Assembly: GCA_029204225.1 (NCBI GenBank)
Contig: CM055093.1
Coordinates: 29,525,777 to 29,589,776 of the forward strand
Direction of reading: 5' to 3'
Length of the DNA: 64,000 nucleotides
DNA from: Diphasiastrum complanatum
Taxonomy: Eukaryota; Streptophyta; Lycopodiopsida; Lycopodiales; Lycopodiaceae
Within the stretch, counting starts at the first letter, position 1. The number at the start of each line of letters is the position of its first letter. A program made the translations under genes and the position numbers. Of the stretch, positions 46,901-51,175 are shown piece by piece. The notes below the pieces were generated by a model that was given only the letters and a program-made list of their open reading frames with translations, searched no databases and was not told the origin of the DNA.

Positions 46901-47155
46901 ATCTCTTGATTTAGCGATGTATCTCTTCTTGTCACAATCCATACATAGCTGGTCATTGGAAGATGCTCCTTTTCATCACTTGTGCCTTGCAAGAATAGCT
47001 ACACTACTTAACCAGAACTTCTAAAACATGGCCGTCAATTTCAAAAATCTAACCTGAGTAATAGGGCATTTTCTCCTTTTCCTACAGTTAGCAAATTGTA
47101 GGCGGGACCATCATGGGGTGATAATCGTAACAAAGGCTTTGCATTCCATTGACAT
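4906..47155 (-). CDS. THO6: THO complex subunit 6 homolog (WD40 protein), partial multi-exon gene
   Basis: Six exons on the minus strand (47155-47054, 46202-46135, 19888-19843, 19685-19625, 5441-5388, 4986-4906) join into 137 codons without a stop. Every intron has GT and AG ends and every split codon closes in phase. The product matches THOC6/THO6 family segments in order: HDGPAY, LLLSCGDDG followed by [57 protein letters not shown]. These are WD40 blades two to four of a seven-blade propeller. The family protein is a subunit of the THO part of TREX, which couples transcription to mRNA packaging and export in the nucleus; the Arabidopsis homolog is also known as DWA1. Introns are 851, 26246, 157, 14183 and 401 bp; the two giant ones hold most of the transposons here. 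The first exons and the last part are not identified, so gene ends and activity are unknown. Family comparison is from memory. Confidence 0.85.
5388..5441 (-). CDS. THO6: THO6 exon e
   Basis: 54 nt, 18 codons, phase 0 on both sides. It encodes [18 protein letters not shown], a WD40 blade end. The acceptor AAACAG is preceded by in-frame stops, so it fixes the exon start. The donor is TTTG/GTGAGT. The intron before it is 14.2 kb long. Confidence 0.86.
6400..6517 (+). mobile_element. tRNA-derived retroposon (SINE-like) with 17-bp target duplication
   Basis: The element is 84 bp (6417-6500). It has a perfect RNA polymerase III box A (TGGCTCAGTTGG, 6427-6438) and a box B-like GGTTCGAGCC (6471-6480) spaced 44 bases apart, exactly as in a tRNA gene. 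The direct repeat CATTTTCCATTTTTCAT flanks it at 6400-6416 and 6501-6517. AGGGG at the 5' end can pair with CCCCT at 6482-6486, but the T stem is broken, so it is not a working tRNA. No poly(A) tail or extra body is present, so it is either a very short SINE or a tRNA retropseudogene. Confidence 0.8.
8490..9003 (+). mobile_element. LINE 3' end remnant with hairpin
   Basis: The diagnostic part is GTACC-TTTT-GGTAC (8966-8979) followed by AAAGATTTTAATAAAGC, which matches the terminal hairpin and ATTAATAAAGC of the LINE family. Upstream, 8530-8754 is a short open frame I do not recognise; it may be a worn LINE tail. No (TC)n survives, yet another LINE fragment follows immediately. Confidence 0.55.
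9004..9345 (+). mobile_element. LINE C-terminal fragment (5'-truncated)
   Basis: In one frame the sequence reads [20 protein letters not shown] and DIRGRY, the Cys/His motif at the end of ORF2 in the other copies. It is followed by an acidic tail at 9280-9340 ([10 protein letters not shown]). It is joined head to tail to the hairpin of the preceding LINE remnant. Confidence 0.65.
9360..10072 (-). mobile_element. Remnant of a second LINE type (RT thumb/C-terminal region)
   Basis: The minus strand reads [25 protein letters not shown] and, across a stop, [12 protein letters not shown]. This follows the pattern YLGV...W..V.KR...A..L...LF.SLV.PVLLYG found after the RT palm in LINEs. The sequence differs from the (TC)n LINEs in this window. 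Several stops break it. The family is not identified. Confidence 0.45.
10073..10233 (+). mobile_element. Ty3/gypsy integrase zinc-binding fragment
   Basis: With small frame changes it reads VCVPDREDL, then CHDNPCAGH and [19 protein letters not shown], the His-His-Cys-Cys entry to a gypsy integrase. It breaks off at about 10233, where a hAT-like sequence starts; the same kind of gypsy resumes at 11206 further into the integrase. Confidence 0.75.
10234..11205 (-). mobile_element. hAT-like DNA transposon remnant with acidic C-terminal coding tail
   Basis: It splits a gypsy integrase. Its left edge (CAATGTTTGAGGGTACC) is followed by at least six copies of GAATCG/TTCGAA between 10253 and 10340, like the subterminal repeats bound by hAT transposases. 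The minus strand from 11200 to the TAG at 10940-10938 encodes about 88 residues, highly acidic then basic ([20 protein letters not shown], ending VTRRRLR), resembling a transposase tail. The other end has no inverted repeat, so the element is truncated. Assignment to hAT is inference. Confidence 0.4.
11206..11925 (+). mobile_element. Ty3/gypsy chromovirus fragment: integrase C-terminal half and chromodomain
   Basis: It reads [40 protein letters not shown] and [15 protein letters not shown] (integrase core end), then a frameshifted tail with [17 protein letters not shown]. It finishes with a chromodomain-like segment ([19 protein letters not shown], 11830-11900). A duplicated phrase near 11810-11850 marks a small local duplication. 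It abuts copia sequence at about 11926. Confidence 0.8.
11968..12067 (+). repeat. 30-bp in-frame tandem repeat in copia polyprotein
   Basis: Units at 11968-11997, 11998-12027 and 12028-12057, plus a partial fourth, each start GGACAGC and end GATCTT or AATCTT. They encode variants of GQ-x-x-x-x-SEDL, so the repeat adds ten residues per unit to the linker before RT. Confidence 0.85.
13445..13804. mobile_element. hAT-type MITE inserted in copia RNase H
   Basis: The element is 344 bp (13453-13796), flanked by the 8-bp duplication GGCAGAAT (13445-13452 and 13797-13804). It starts CATAGAA and ends TTCTATG. Both ends carry about five copies of ACGGTTC/GAACCGT, including a perfect hairpin CCACGGTTC-CCA-GAACCGTGG at 13461-13481. 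Inner inverted arms of TTAATTAATT sit near 13530 and 13690. Eight-base duplications with short terminal and clustered subterminal repeats are typical of hAT. There is no coding capacity. Removing it restores the RNase H frame. Confidence 0.9.
14177..14614 (+). repeat. Copia LTR (438 bp) between two copia bodies
   Basis: It starts TGTTAGAAAT right after a purine tract and ends CTACA right before a primer-binding site, so it has the TG...CA form. The copia on its left ends into it as a 3' LTR and the sequence on its right starts from it as a 5' LTR. Confidence 0.75.
14615..14627 (+). promoter_or_regulatory. Copia primer-binding site (initiator tRNA-Met)
   Basis: TGGTATCAAAGCC differs at one base from TGGTATCAGAGCC, the complement of the plant initiator tRNA-Met 3' end, and follows the LTR end directly. 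Confidence 0.8.
14628..17135 (+). mobile_element. Ty1/copia element 2 (integrase, RT, RNase H), deleted
   Basis: Gag and protease are missing: soon after the primer site comes the integrase zinc region ([22 protein letters not shown]), then the core with [29 protein letters not shown] and [12 protein letters not shown]. The frame runs open from 14594 to 15922 (442 codons). A frameshift then leads to [14 protein letters not shown] and an internally deleted RT: IAKHK jumps to [15 protein letters not shown], losing the N-terminal palm. RNase H shows [10 protein letters not shown] and STEAEY, and stops in KHIRLF. There is no 3' LTR. RT and RNase H differ clearly from copia 1, so these are two families. 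Confidence 0.85.
17330..17845 (-). mobile_element. Old LINE reverse transcriptase remnant
   Basis: Minus-strand pieces in shifting frames read [48 protein letters not shown] and STIGVK-x-GCSLSP, the RT blocks of the (TC)n LINE type. Many stops make it much older than the copies at 23-43 kb. The flanks 17136-17330 and 17850-19620 hold no recognisable gene. Confidence 0.6.
19625..19685 (-). CDS. THO6: THO6 exon d
   Basis: 61 nt. The acceptor is TACTATTATAG and the donor AGAG/GTATAT. It encodes [22 protein letters not shown]-x-N-A-L is a highly conserved THOC6 signature leading into the next WD40 blade. A 157-bp intron separates it from exon c. Confidence 0.86.
19843..19888 (-). CDS. THO6: THO6 exon c (46-nt micro-exon)
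   Basis: A 46-nt exon between the acceptor ACATTTAG and the donor AAAG/GTGCAC. It encodes 14 whole codons ending ELRNPQQ plus parts of two Arg codons. Its opening GG completes the A left by exon b 26 kb upstream, which strongly supports the pairing of these exons. Confidence 0.82.
20373..20490 (+). repeat. 59-bp tandem duplication
   Basis: Two adjacent units (20373-20431, 20432-20490) differ at about three bases and contain TTCAAATGTTTTCTTAGTGTA. They are intronic and non-coding. Confidence 0.8.
20960..22115 (+). mobile_element. Ty3/gypsy pol remnant (RT end, RNase H, integrase start)
   Basis: Broken frames read [35 protein letters not shown] (RT thumb), then [10 protein letters not shown] and [20 protein letters not shown] (integrase zinc region), [15 protein letters not shown]. 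It ends abruptly at about 22115, where LINE sequence begins. Many stops are present. Confidence 0.75.
22116..23066 (+). mobile_element. LINE fragment: end of RT to C-terminal Cys/His motif
   Basis: It is 5'-truncated and fused to gypsy integrase. An open run from 22140 to 22730 covers the thumb and linker ([20 protein letters not shown]). After one break, 22800-23066 carries [20 protein letters not shown] and [20 protein letters not shown], then [10 protein letters not shown]. The C-x2-C...H-x4-C spacing is like the zinc motif at the end of plant LINE ORF2. It stops inside the motif region, where another LINE begins in its endonuclease. Confidence 0.8.
23796..25955 (+). CDS. LINE reverse transcriptase and C-terminal domain (one in-frame stop)
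   Basis: About 720 codons in one frame with a single TAA at 25302-25304. RT blocks: [46 protein letters not shown] (catalytic Asp near 24316), [20 protein letters not shown], and YADD at 24612-24623. The thumb has [13 protein letters not shown]. The C-terminal part has [34 protein letters not shown] (zinc-type Cys/His motif) and an acidic tail [18 protein letters not shown]. The RT carries out target-primed reverse transcription. Its [10 protein letters not shown] block is unlike the GLRQGDPLSP of ordinary plant L1 LINEs. The TAA replaces a residue in FFQ-x-WGFSML, which is Ala in the copy at 34640. Confidence 0.85.
26258..26273 (+). promoter_or_regulatory. LINE 3' terminal hairpin
   Basis: GAGCGCT and AGCACTC pair with one mismatch, immediately before CAACAGACATTATTATAATTC and the (TTC)n(TC)n tail. 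Confidence 0.6.
26291..26373. repeat. (TTC)n then (CT)n at LINE junction
   Basis: (TTC)n occupies 26291-26311 and (CT)n 26311-26373. It is the tail of the LINE on the left and the start point of the sequence on the right. Confidence 0.95.
26374..26513 (+). mobile_element. LINE 5' leader fragment with three 24-bp repeats
   Basis: Starting directly after (CT)n, the unit GTGCTGCTCCATCGCTGATC (plus four bases) occurs three times with small changes (26374-26445). Some 70 further bases end at the next (CT)n. Position and GC-rich repeats match the 5' leader of full LINEs at 2863 and 43997, so it is probably a leader fragment of a copy whose body was lost. Confidence 0.45.
26514..26578. repeat. (CT)n tract
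   Basis: A pure 65-bp tract between a LINE leader fragment and a LINE 3' fragment. Confidence 0.95.
26579..26795 (+). mobile_element. LINE 3' untranslated fragment with hairpin
   Basis: It contains GATGCTCCCACTGTTGCTTGTACATG, close in layout to other 3' regions, then the hairpin GCACCC-AC-GGGTGC (26753-26766), AAAAGACGTTAATAAAGCTTTC and a TC tail. The copy is 5'-truncated to about 215 bp and begins right after (CT)n. Confidence 0.75.
26753..26766 (+). promoter_or_regulatory. LINE 3' terminal hairpin
   Basis: A perfect 6-bp stem GCACCC/GGGTGC. The stem differs from the GTGCCC/GGGCAC of the copy at 35556, with both sides changed together. Confidence 0.75.
26796..26868. repeat. (TC)n tract at LINE junction
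   Basis: A tract of TC with a single base interruption at 26811. The next LINE begins at 26869 inside its endonuclease. Confidence 0.95.
26869..27284 (+). mobile_element. LINE copy, 5' part (endonuclease end), interrupted by LTR elements
   Basis: It starts directly after (TC)n at [20 protein letters not shown], runs through [14 protein letters not shown] and [11 protein letters not shown], and stops at [12 protein letters not shown], where a TGTTGGAATT LTR starts. The rest of the copy continues at 33355, but about 480 bp of linker and RT start are missing between the two parts. Confidence 0.85.
27285..28647 (+). repeat. Copia 5' LTR (about 1.36 kb)
   Basis: It begins TGTTGGAATTC at the break in the LINE and ends near ACACCA just before the primer site. 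It holds a TATA box (TATAAATA, 28023-28030) and a short GA tract (28152-28189). The end is uncertain by a few bases. No matching 3' LTR occurs: the downstream LTR at 32997 is of another element type. Confidence 0.65.
28023..28030 (+). promoter_or_regulatory. LTR TATA box
   Basis: TATAAATA in the copia LTR, well placed for transcription starting near 28055 and reading into gag. Confidence 0.5.
28655..28667 (+). promoter_or_regulatory. Copia primer-binding site
   Basis: TGGTATCAGAGCC is the exact complement of the initiator tRNA-Met 3' end commonly used by plant copia elements. Confidence 0.85.
28745..29437 (+). CDS. Ty1/copia Gag
   Basis: 231 codons from ATG at 28745. It shows the copia Gag layout: [17 protein letters not shown] near the start, LASLPSSYD, and a Lys-rich end. 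A TAA at 29435-29437 closes it, but the same frame continues at once into a zinc knuckle ([14 protein letters not shown]), protease and polymerase, so one codon separates gag from pol. Gag packages element RNA in virus-like particles. The stop may be a simple CAA-to-TAA mutation, as it sits in a run of Gln codons. Confidence 0.85.
   Translation: MEGTSEIRLINKFNGDDFHMWKFKMRMILIEKELLGYVNGSIARLAEPEQLPAWEAKDGKALAIVSLNLKDTQVAHVSNYTTSKEACDTLTSIYETSDVLTPLFLRKKVLTLRMSESTSVGDHLNEFKQLMNQLAAIGSPISEEDSTMSLLASLPSSYDHQVLLLSNTPALSSQKLTASLLQEEVRRKSLSTSTSSKSMALYSNKQQSKKKKGFKDKKTKAEQPAASQPQ
29438..32965 (+). CDS. Chimeric pol: copia zinc knuckle and protease fused in frame to gypsy RT-RNase H-integrase
   Basis: Open frame of over 1,170 codons. 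The first part is copia: [14 protein letters not shown], then [20 protein letters not shown], the copia protease active site. At about 29780-29800 it changes to gypsy: [68 protein letters not shown] (RT), [13 protein letters not shown] and [13 protein letters not shown] (RNase H), [35 protein letters not shown] (integrase). No chromodomain is obvious. About ten residues are missing in the integrase between HFIPTR and LFVDGLF. Left LTR is copia and right LTR is gypsy, so this is best read as two elements joined by a deletion. Confidence 0.9.
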   Translation, partial: QQYSHPSSKTKLFCRYCKRTNHDIKDCRILKHNEAKKKMQQHQEGNSDTVKGSQDEEKVLMVQDQSSRDAHHWYLDSGASQHMTPCKDLFSTLTATKSKYIFFGDSSSHQVEGQGSNQLQFSDGITLSFQYKGREIQLHGEHDVPNSPMVCSSKLCQLIGDEDHQVFLCDFQFIPEVSISSSIQQKISKLETLLSKFKDVFPEDLSHGLPPSREVDHVINLVPGTAPVSKPPYRVSRTEDEEITRQLTDYLGKGQIQTSSSPWASPVLLVKKKEGSMRLCVDYRALNKVTIKNKYPMPRADELFDQLDGAKFFSKIDLRSGYHQVRIKSEDVSKTAFRTRHGRYEFKVMPFGLTNAPATFMTLMNSVLRPYLGKFVVVFLDDILVYSKTRKEHLKHLRKVFRLLRKHKLYAKQSKCEFFVEEVAYLGHIISSDGIKMDPNKVKAILSWLRPQNILELQIFLGLAGYYRRFVKEYAQIAVPMTNLLKGKGKEFIWESAQQESFDALKTALATAPVLKVVDPNQPFVVETDASDFAVGAVLTQGGRPVAFESKKLEPAQTRYSAYEKELFSIVHALKTWRHYLYGANFEVLTDHESLRYLCNQPELRGRKARWAELMQKFDMSIRYRRGKFNTVADALSRMPMINELSFTQIRNELLESLRGKCQHDAFFSIIWNSVQNRQLQTPEPVPGAGASSSKNTAASVEDDNESEYTSSDDVEDSEPVLPKQTPVVEGQLTQGFKWKQYSIQDEYLLYRDRVCVPNSEDYRQQVLYECHDNPSAGHPGIQKTYELLRRQFFWPSMKKDVHQYVTSCQKCQVNKAERLKAGGLLHPLEIPAGKWESTSMDFIVGLPKTQKGNDAIWVTVDRLTKMAHFIPTRLFVDGLFKLYGLPSGIVSDRDSKFTGNFWKAVFHYLHTKLNMSTTDHPQTDGQTERVNQVLEDMLRAYVSKRQTNWEEYLSILEFAYNSTKHSATGYSPFMLMYGFQPRSPTAVGFKQEKVEAARNFLEDLNQMIEHAKRSIRQSQDRARHYADPHRRDVQFSTGEKVYLRVPVDSKTLKSGVCAKLSPRYCGPFTISRRLGEVTYELELPHSSKVFPVFHVSQLRKALTISDNLVGDSVLVLPLDLNNLHMNQRRFLIVERRRLVILYTENIWLSGMISLLRMPLGKEAASFARFFQTLS
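32982..32996 (+). promoter_or_regulatory. Gypsy polypurine tract
   Basis: TTAAGGGGGAGGGAG lies directly before the TGTTACGAGC start of the right-hand LTR and would prime plus-strand DNA synthesis. Confidence 0.75.
32997..33354 (+). repeat. Gypsy 3' LTR (358 bp)
   Basis: It starts TGTTACGAGCTCGTAACC and ends CTATTACA, after which the host LINE resumes at CTGTTACTTCTGG. The first 16 bases contain the palindrome TTACGAGCTCGTAA. It has no similarity to the left LTR at 27285. Confidence 0.8.
33355..35589 (+). mobile_element. LINE copy, 3' part (RT to tail), continuing after LTR elements
   Basis: It resumes at [16 protein letters not shown] and covers the RT ([45 protein letters not shown]), thumb and C-terminal Cys/His motif ([24 protein letters not shown]), and ends [18 protein letters not shown] plus a basic tail at 35384. 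Frameshifts at about 33540, 34000, 34120, 34570 and 34760 make it non-functional. The 3' end has the hairpin 35556-35569, ACATTAATATAAT and (TTC)n(CT)n. Confidence 0.85.
35556..35569 (+). promoter_or_regulatory. LINE 3' terminal hairpin
   Basis: A perfect stem GTGCCC/GGGCAC with a TT loop, then CCAACAGACATTAATATAATT. Confidence 0.75.
35590..35617. repeat. (TTC)n(CT)n at LINE junction
   Basis: A short tail of TTC and CT units. The following LINE starts at 35618 inside its endonuclease. Confidence 0.9.
35618..37945 (+). mobile_element. LINE copy, truncated at both ends (endonuclease to RT thumb)
   Basis: It begins [20 protein letters not shown] of the endonuclease directly after (CT)n. An open stretch 35811-37235 (474 codons) holds [13 protein letters not shown], the linker and RT through [20 protein letters not shown] small deletion and frameshifts follow; YADD lies at 37365-37376. 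The thumb ends at about 37945 ([10 protein letters not shown]), where it meets an unrelated minus-strand coding remnant. The C-terminal motif, 3' hairpin and (TC)n tail are lost. Confidence 0.85.
37946..39504 (-). pseudogene. Unrecognised coding remnant with His/Pro-rich and coiled-coil regions
   Basis: I do not recognise this protein. On the minus strand an ATG at 39504 opens a Ser/Thr-rich start ([20 protein letters not shown]). After a frameshift near 39390 comes a segment [20 protein letters not shown]...[14 protein letters not shown]...[14 protein letters not shown]. Next come [19 protein letters not shown], a Pro/Ser/His-rich region (38800-38400) and a Gln/Glu-rich coiled coil ([40 protein letters not shown]). 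The (CT)n tract at 38165-38234 lies inside the coiled coil and would read as Arg-Glu repeats. Several stops occur. It could be the gag-like part of an unknown plant transposon or a host-gene piece. It abuts a truncated LINE at 37945. Confidence 0.4.
38165..38234. repeat. (CT)n tract inside a minus-strand coiled-coil frame
   Basis: A pure 70-bp tract. Unlike the other CT tracts it has no LINE hairpin before it and coding similarity continues on both sides on the minus strand, so it is not a LINE junction. Confidence 0.9.
39505..40138. other. Spacer with dense TCTAATC motif, possible LINE leader
   Basis: There is no gene here. Between 39890 and 40100 the words TCTAATC, ATCTAATC and GATCTA recur about ten times at irregular spacing. 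It ends just before a LINE ORF1 ATG at 40139 and may be its 5' leader, though no (TC)n precedes it. Confidence 0.35.
40139..41123 (+). CDS. LINE ORF1 protein (frameshifted)
   Basis: It starts ATG at 40139 and is open for 238 codons: basic start, Pro/Ser-rich region, [19 protein letters not shown], a long coiled coil (about residues 100-190) and EQERRAKK. A frameshift at about 40790 and another at about 40900 separate the C-terminal part ([41 protein letters not shown]), which ends at TAG 41121-41123. The match with ORF1 at 2634-1714 is close throughout, so both are one family. Confidence 0.75.
41124..42632 (+). CDS. LINE ORF2 with endonuclease joined to C-terminal domain (RT missing)
   Basis: One frame of about 500 codons directly after the ORF1 TAG, with a single TAA at 41514-41516 in place of the Tyr seen in other copies (VCYFAPQT). 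There is no ATG before the catalytic start GFWNCNG. Endonuclease motifs: [34 protein letters not shown] and SDHSLL. After LSLGRHSTT the frame enters the C-terminal region without RT, then [20 protein letters not shown] and [20 protein letters not shown] frameshift at about 42605 precedes the acidic/basic tail ([16 protein letters not shown]). Confidence 0.78.
43053..43066 (+). promoter_or_regulatory. LINE 3' terminal hairpin
   Basis: GTGCCC pairs with GGGTAC using one G-U pair, loop TC, followed by TTGACAAACATTAATATAATTC and (TC)n. Confidence 0.7.
43093..43154. repeat. (TC)n tract at LINE junction
   Basis: A pure 62-bp tract between the tail of one LINE and a 5'-truncated LINE. Confidence 0.95.
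43155..43949 (+). mobile_element. LINE copy reduced to C-terminal domain and 3' tail
   Basis: It starts directly after (TC)n at [19 protein letters not shown]. The open stretch 43252-43743 holds [20 protein letters not shown] and [10 protein letters not shown], then [18 protein letters not shown] and an acidic, then His/Arg-rich tail. The 3' region ends in the hairpin ATGCC-TTTT-GGCAT (43898-43911), GACATTAATAAAGCTTTC and (TTC)n(TC)n. Its stem is the same as in the minus-strand copy at 2938. Confidence 0.85.
43898..43911 (+). promoter_or_regulatory. LINE 3' terminal hairpin
   Basis: ATGCC and GGCAT pair around TTTT. AATAAA, a polyadenylation-type signal, follows 14 bases later, just before the (TTC)n(TC)n tail. 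Confidence 0.72.
43933..43996. repeat. (TTC)n(TC)n tract at LINE junction
   Basis: (TTC)n occupies 43933-43950 and (TC)n 43950-43996. A LINE with its 5' leader begins at 43997. Confidence 0.95.
43997..45540 (+). mobile_element. LINE copy with intact 5' end; endonuclease deleted, RT decayed
   Basis: A GC-rich leader (43997-44257) starts right after (TC)n. ORF1 opens at 44258 ([14 protein letters not shown]), with [14 protein letters not shown], a coiled coil and [19 protein letters not shown], then frameshifts near 44820 into [19 protein letters not shown]. At about 44985 it jumps to the RT start ([34 protein letters not shown]), skipping the endonuclease. Further RT pieces to 45540 (YCCFVDFR) are full of stops. 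ORF1 is clearly diverged from the other two, so this is an older or different subfamily. Confidence 0.75.
45541..46134. other. Intron sequence without recognisable gene
   Basis: A/T-rich. Between 45750 and 45830 GTTCC/GGAAC occurs about seven times, which could be the end of a small DNA transposon, but I find no inverted ends or duplication. Confidence 0.3.
46135..46202 (-). CDS. THO6: THO6 exon b
   Basis: 68 nt. A pyrimidine-rich acceptor (GCTTTTTGCTTTTGAATTGCAG) precedes it and a consensus donor GTAAGT follows. It encodes the CGDDG turn and GWLWQE of a WD40 blade, with split codons on both sides (AG/T and A/GG). The following intron runs 26.2 kb to 19889. Confidence 0.88.
46307..46460. repeat. 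Diverged 77-bp tandem duplication
   Basis: Two units (46307-46383, 46384-46460) both run GTGAATATCAC, then ATATGGGAAATG, then CACACTC. They lie in the 851-bp THO6 intron. Confidence 0.65.
47054..47155 (-). CDS. THO6: THO6 exon a (first exon recognised in the window)
   Basis: 102 nt. The acceptor is TTGGTTGCAG and the donor CTCAG/GTTAGA. The exon begins with one base of a split codon, reads 33 codons including PHDGPAY and ENALLL, and ends with AG, which joins the T of the next exon to make Ser. HDGPxY and LLS are conserved in THOC6 proteins. An exon upstream must exist because the first codon is incomplete; I could not find it. Confidence 0.85.
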
Positions 47156-47354
47156 CTGCAACCAACATGCAACAGCTCGTTATGACTTACCTATATAGCT
47201 CATTTGCTAACCTAAAAGAGCCAACTTAAAAATAAAATAAAGAACTACTATTAAAAAAAAGCCTAACAGTGTCCTTTTTTTGTGCCCTTTTTGTGTGTGA
47301 GAGAGGGAGAGAACACAGATGGTGTGTGTGTGTGTGTGCGTGTGTGTGTGTGTG

Positions 47355-47480
47355 TGAGAGAAAGAGAGAGAGAGAAAGAAAGAAAGCTTTAATGCCTTTT
47401 AAGGTACATAAGACCGAATAGTACATGCAAAGTAGCTTCTAGCCACTAGGGAGCATACATAGATCTCCAATACTCTTGTT
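47355..47480 (-). mobile_element. LINE 3' tail remnant
   Basis: Minus strand: GTACATGC...CTTATGTACCTTAAAAGGCATTAAAGCTTTC, then (TTTC)n and (TC)n. It has the family's TTATG lead-in, a weak hairpin at 47409-47392 and the AAAGCTTTC end. A (TG)n tract (47321-47354) follows the (TC)n. Confidence 0.55.
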
Positions 47481-48555
47481 CTTACTACCACTGATCAAGT
47501 ACCCACTATTGTGTTTCAAAAAAATTCAAAGAGCTCTTCAAGTTTCGAAAATCTTAAGTTATGACTCATAACAATGACATTGAAGCCACTACGCGCATCT
47601 ATGATTCACGAGTCAACAGTCATTAGATAGGACCCGATTCTATAACCAATGTATGATGTGACCACTATTGTCTTTTGAATCTTGCTTAAAAACTAAAGTG
47701 TAAAGTCTAATATAATTGATCAATCATAAGTAATTTGTGAAACCTACTACTGAATAAATCCAAAGAGCTCTTCGAAATTTGATCATCTTATGCTATAACT
47801 TAGCATTGAGATGTATTATACCAATGACCATTGAGCACTCAACATTGAGCATATGCTTTTCAAAAATCAAAACTATAATAATACCAAAATCATCTATATC
47901 TCATAGAGGGTGTTGTGTTGAGAGCACAAGTTGGTTGCAGTTGTATCAAATGCATTTTATGAACATCTTCCAACTAAAGAGAGAATTAAATAATTGAACG
48001 TTCCTTATTTGGGACATAGTAGTTTCTTATCTATTGCTTCAGACCTCCAATGTTCAACATCCAACCAATTTTGTATGGTTGTGAGCTCCAATACTAATAT
48101 GCCAAAAAAACAAATTCCAAATTTGCTCAAGTTTGTAGCAAAGTCTTTCAAAACATGTTTTGATTTGTCTATAGATAGACTAATAATTGATGTATGTCCG
48201 CTAATACAACACAAAACTACATCAATGTTTTGTCTACGACAACAACTGACATCATAAAGGAGACATGCAATCTTCAATTATGTGGACTCCAACCACAAAA
48301 TCTTAGACCATCAGCTTCATCATGCATAGCTTGGACCAAAGGCTACAACATTCCTACTCAAATCATCAATGCCCTAGAGTAGATGTAGGTCGAACTCACA
48401 AACAAATGTCCACATTAGCTTTCAAGCATTTGAACAATGTCCAACGACCAACGTACTCAGTTTCTATCACTTCTTTGGAGGTGAAGGGTAGACTCGGATG
48501 AAGGCTAGCACTAAAAAGCAAAACCAATCAAATGAAGCCCCTACTTCCGTCACCA
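47481..48555. other. Non-coding stretch upstream of the known THO6 exons
   Basis: A/T-rich, with short open frames on both strands (longest 90 codons, 48277-48005 minus) that match nothing I recognise. A missing 5' exon of THO6 could lie here or beyond; I could not find one. Confidence 0.3.
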
Positions 48556-49029
48556 ATGGATCTTCAAGTTGAAGCTTAACCTAGATGGATTTGTATCCAG
48601 AGAGGGAAAGCTCGACTAGTGGTGAAGGCTATGAACAAATCTATGGGATAGATTACACTGAGACCTTTAGTCCAGTGGTAAGACATGGATCTATTCAAAC
48701 ATTACTGGCTATCGCAGCTGCAGAAGATCTGGGCATTCATCAGATGGATGTTTAGACAACATTCCTCAATGGATACATTCAAAAAGACATCTATATCTAT
48801 CAATCAGAAAGTTATGTCCTTCAAGGCCAAGAGCACAAGGTCTATAAATTGCAGAAATTCCTCTATGAGTTAAAGTACCTGATTCGAGAGAATAAATCGA
48901 TTCTTGTTGCAGCATCAATTTACTTCCAGTTCTGCAGATTCAAACATGTATCTCTAGTGCAGAGGCTCTAGCTATGTTATAATAGCATTATATGTCAATG
49001 ATTTGTTGATCATCAGCAATTCGAATCAA
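48556..49029 (+). mobile_element. Ty1/copia RT remnant
   Basis: With stops it reads KARLVVK, SPVVRHGSIQTLLAIAAAED, LGIHQMDV, TTFLNGYIQKDIYIYQ, YKLQKFLYELK and ALYVNDLLIISNSN (YVDD changed to YVND). It is cut at 49029, exactly where the purine tract of a minus-strand gypsy begins. Confidence 0.75.
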
Positions 49030-49359
49030 CCCTCCTCTGGCAAGTCATCGGTCCTTGATGACAAACTTTGGGTAAGACTTCTGCAATGCCTGTCGCATCT
49101 CCAAGGTAGCATCTGACAACGGATGCCCTTTCCAAGTTACTAGATACTCTTGGAAGAGACAATTCCTCAATCGTCATTCACTTCAATCTAGGACTCTTTC
49201 TGGCCCATAACCTGTGGTGTCTTTCTCCTCTAGAGACACTAGACCTTCCACCAGGCTATCGCCATCGTGCAAACATTTCTTCAATTTGCTAACATGAAAC
49301 ACTCCCATAGGTAATTGTAGCTTATAAGCTACTTGGCTCACCTTCTTAATAATCAACCA

Positions 49360-51023
49360 TTATCCACAATACCTAGGAGATAACTTGGCGCACTTTCCTG
49401 TGCATAGCACCTTCGACTTCGAAGGGACTAGTAAATACACCCAATCTCCATTCTCAAATTCCCGATAGGTACGGTTCTCACGAGCATAACTCTCTGCCCT
49501 AGCTACAGCCTTGGACAAGTTATCTCGTGCCATCTCTAGCTTCTGCTGCATCTAAGCCAAAAACTCTACAGCACTAGGTACCCTATGCGGAATCCCTATG
49601 ATTTGCAGGACTAAGTGGCCTGAAACCATAATTGAGCTCAAATGGACTCAATCTAGTGGACGCATGTCTCTTATCATTGTACGCGAACTCCAATAGCGGT
49701 AAATGCTTTACCCAGTCTGTTTGCGTACTACTAACATATGCCCTAAGCATACCTTCCAAAATCTAGTTCACTCGCTCTGTCTAACCATCCGTCTGAGGAT
49801 GCTCAGAGCTACTCATCCGCAACTGTGTTCCCAGCTTGGCAAACACCTCAATCCAGAAATTTCCTGTAAACTTGGGATCCCTGTCAGACACAATGGACTT
49901 CGGAAGGCCATGTAACCTGAAAATATTCTCAATAAACAACTCAGCAACTTGCGGAGCTGTGACCTTCTTGGTCGTTGCAATGAAGTGAGCCATCTTGGAA
50001 AACTTGTCTACCACTACCATAACGAAATTTATTCCCCTTCTGGATCTTGGGTAACCCAACAATAAAATCCATAGAGATGCTTTCACACCTACCTATAGGT
50101 ATCTCAAGTGGATGCAGCAAGTCCAGAGGACTTACTCTCTCGGCCTTGTTCACTTGACAAGTCGTGCAACGCTGGACGTACTCTCTTACATCTCGCTGCA
50201 ATCGTGGCCAGTAATAATGCCTTCTTAAAAGTTCACTAGTCTTATCAACACCTGGGTGCCCAACGCAGGGACTATCATGGCATTCAAGAAGTATCTTACG
50301 ACAAAGATCCTTCACGTCTGGCACGAAAACTCTTCCATTTCTCAATAACATACCATCCTTCACGATGTATGTTAGATATGTACTGGTGTGTGTCTCTACG
50401 GAAGTGACAGCCTCGATTGACTCTTCCGTTTGGTCAACTACCTTGCGCGCATTAGGCCACACATGCTGACAATGCGAGTCCTTTTCCTGAGCCTTCTTAA
50501 TCTCCTCCATGAGATCACTGTCAACCACAGTAAAGCTCATCTGACGCAGTATTCGCGATAGTGCATCTGCGACCACATTTTCCTTCCCTCTTCGGAAGTG
50601 AATTTCTAAATGAAATTCCTGCATCAGCTCGGCACACCGAGCTTGGCGGCCTTTCAAATCTGTCTGAGAGCAAAAATACTTTAAAGTATGATGATCTGTG
50701 TACACATAAAACTCGGCACCATATAAATAATGTCTCCACACCTTGAGCGCATGTATAATCGCATACAGCTCTTGCTCGTGTGTAGGATATCTTTGTTGAG
50801 CTGGTGTCAACTTTTTACTTTCAAAGGCTACTAGTCTACCCTCTTGGCTCAACATGGCACCTACGGCAATGCCACTTGCATCCGTCTCTAGGTCAAACGG
50901 TTTCTGGTTATCCACAATTTTGAGGACTGGAGCCGTGGCCACCGACTCCAAGTGCTCAAAACTATGCTGAGCTTCAGCATCCCACCGAACTACAGTGTTG
51001 GTTTTACGTAACTGGTCCGTCAA
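49360..51023 (-). CDS. Gypsy RNase H and integrase (interrupted)
   Basis: It is open from 51023 to 49941: ETDASGIAVGAML, YVYTDHHTLKYFCSQ and VADALSRI (RNase H), then LECHDSPCVGHPGVDKTSEL, CTTCQVNKAE and SMDFIVGLP (integrase). A frameshift near 50035 leads to VVVDKFSKMAHFI, IVSDRDPKFTGNFW and HPQTDG; a stop and another shift lead to the C-terminal ENGDWVYLLVPSKSKVL at 49470-49380. The chromodomain-like end LVTWKGHPLSDATLE lies at 49155-49095. Confidence 0.82.
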
Positions 51024-51175
51024 AGGAGCAGCTATCCAGGAATAATTCCTAACAAACCGCTAGTAGAACTTACAAAAGCCTAAGAAAGATTGCAATTGGT
51101 GTATATCGGAAGGCGTCGGCCACTTCTTAACCACAGCCACCTTGGCTAGGTCAACCGAAATACCCTCAGTTGTCA

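Noticed and set aside
48005-48277. A 90-codon minus-strand open frame
   Set aside because: No recognisable motif, an equally long frame on the other strand, and no splice or start context.
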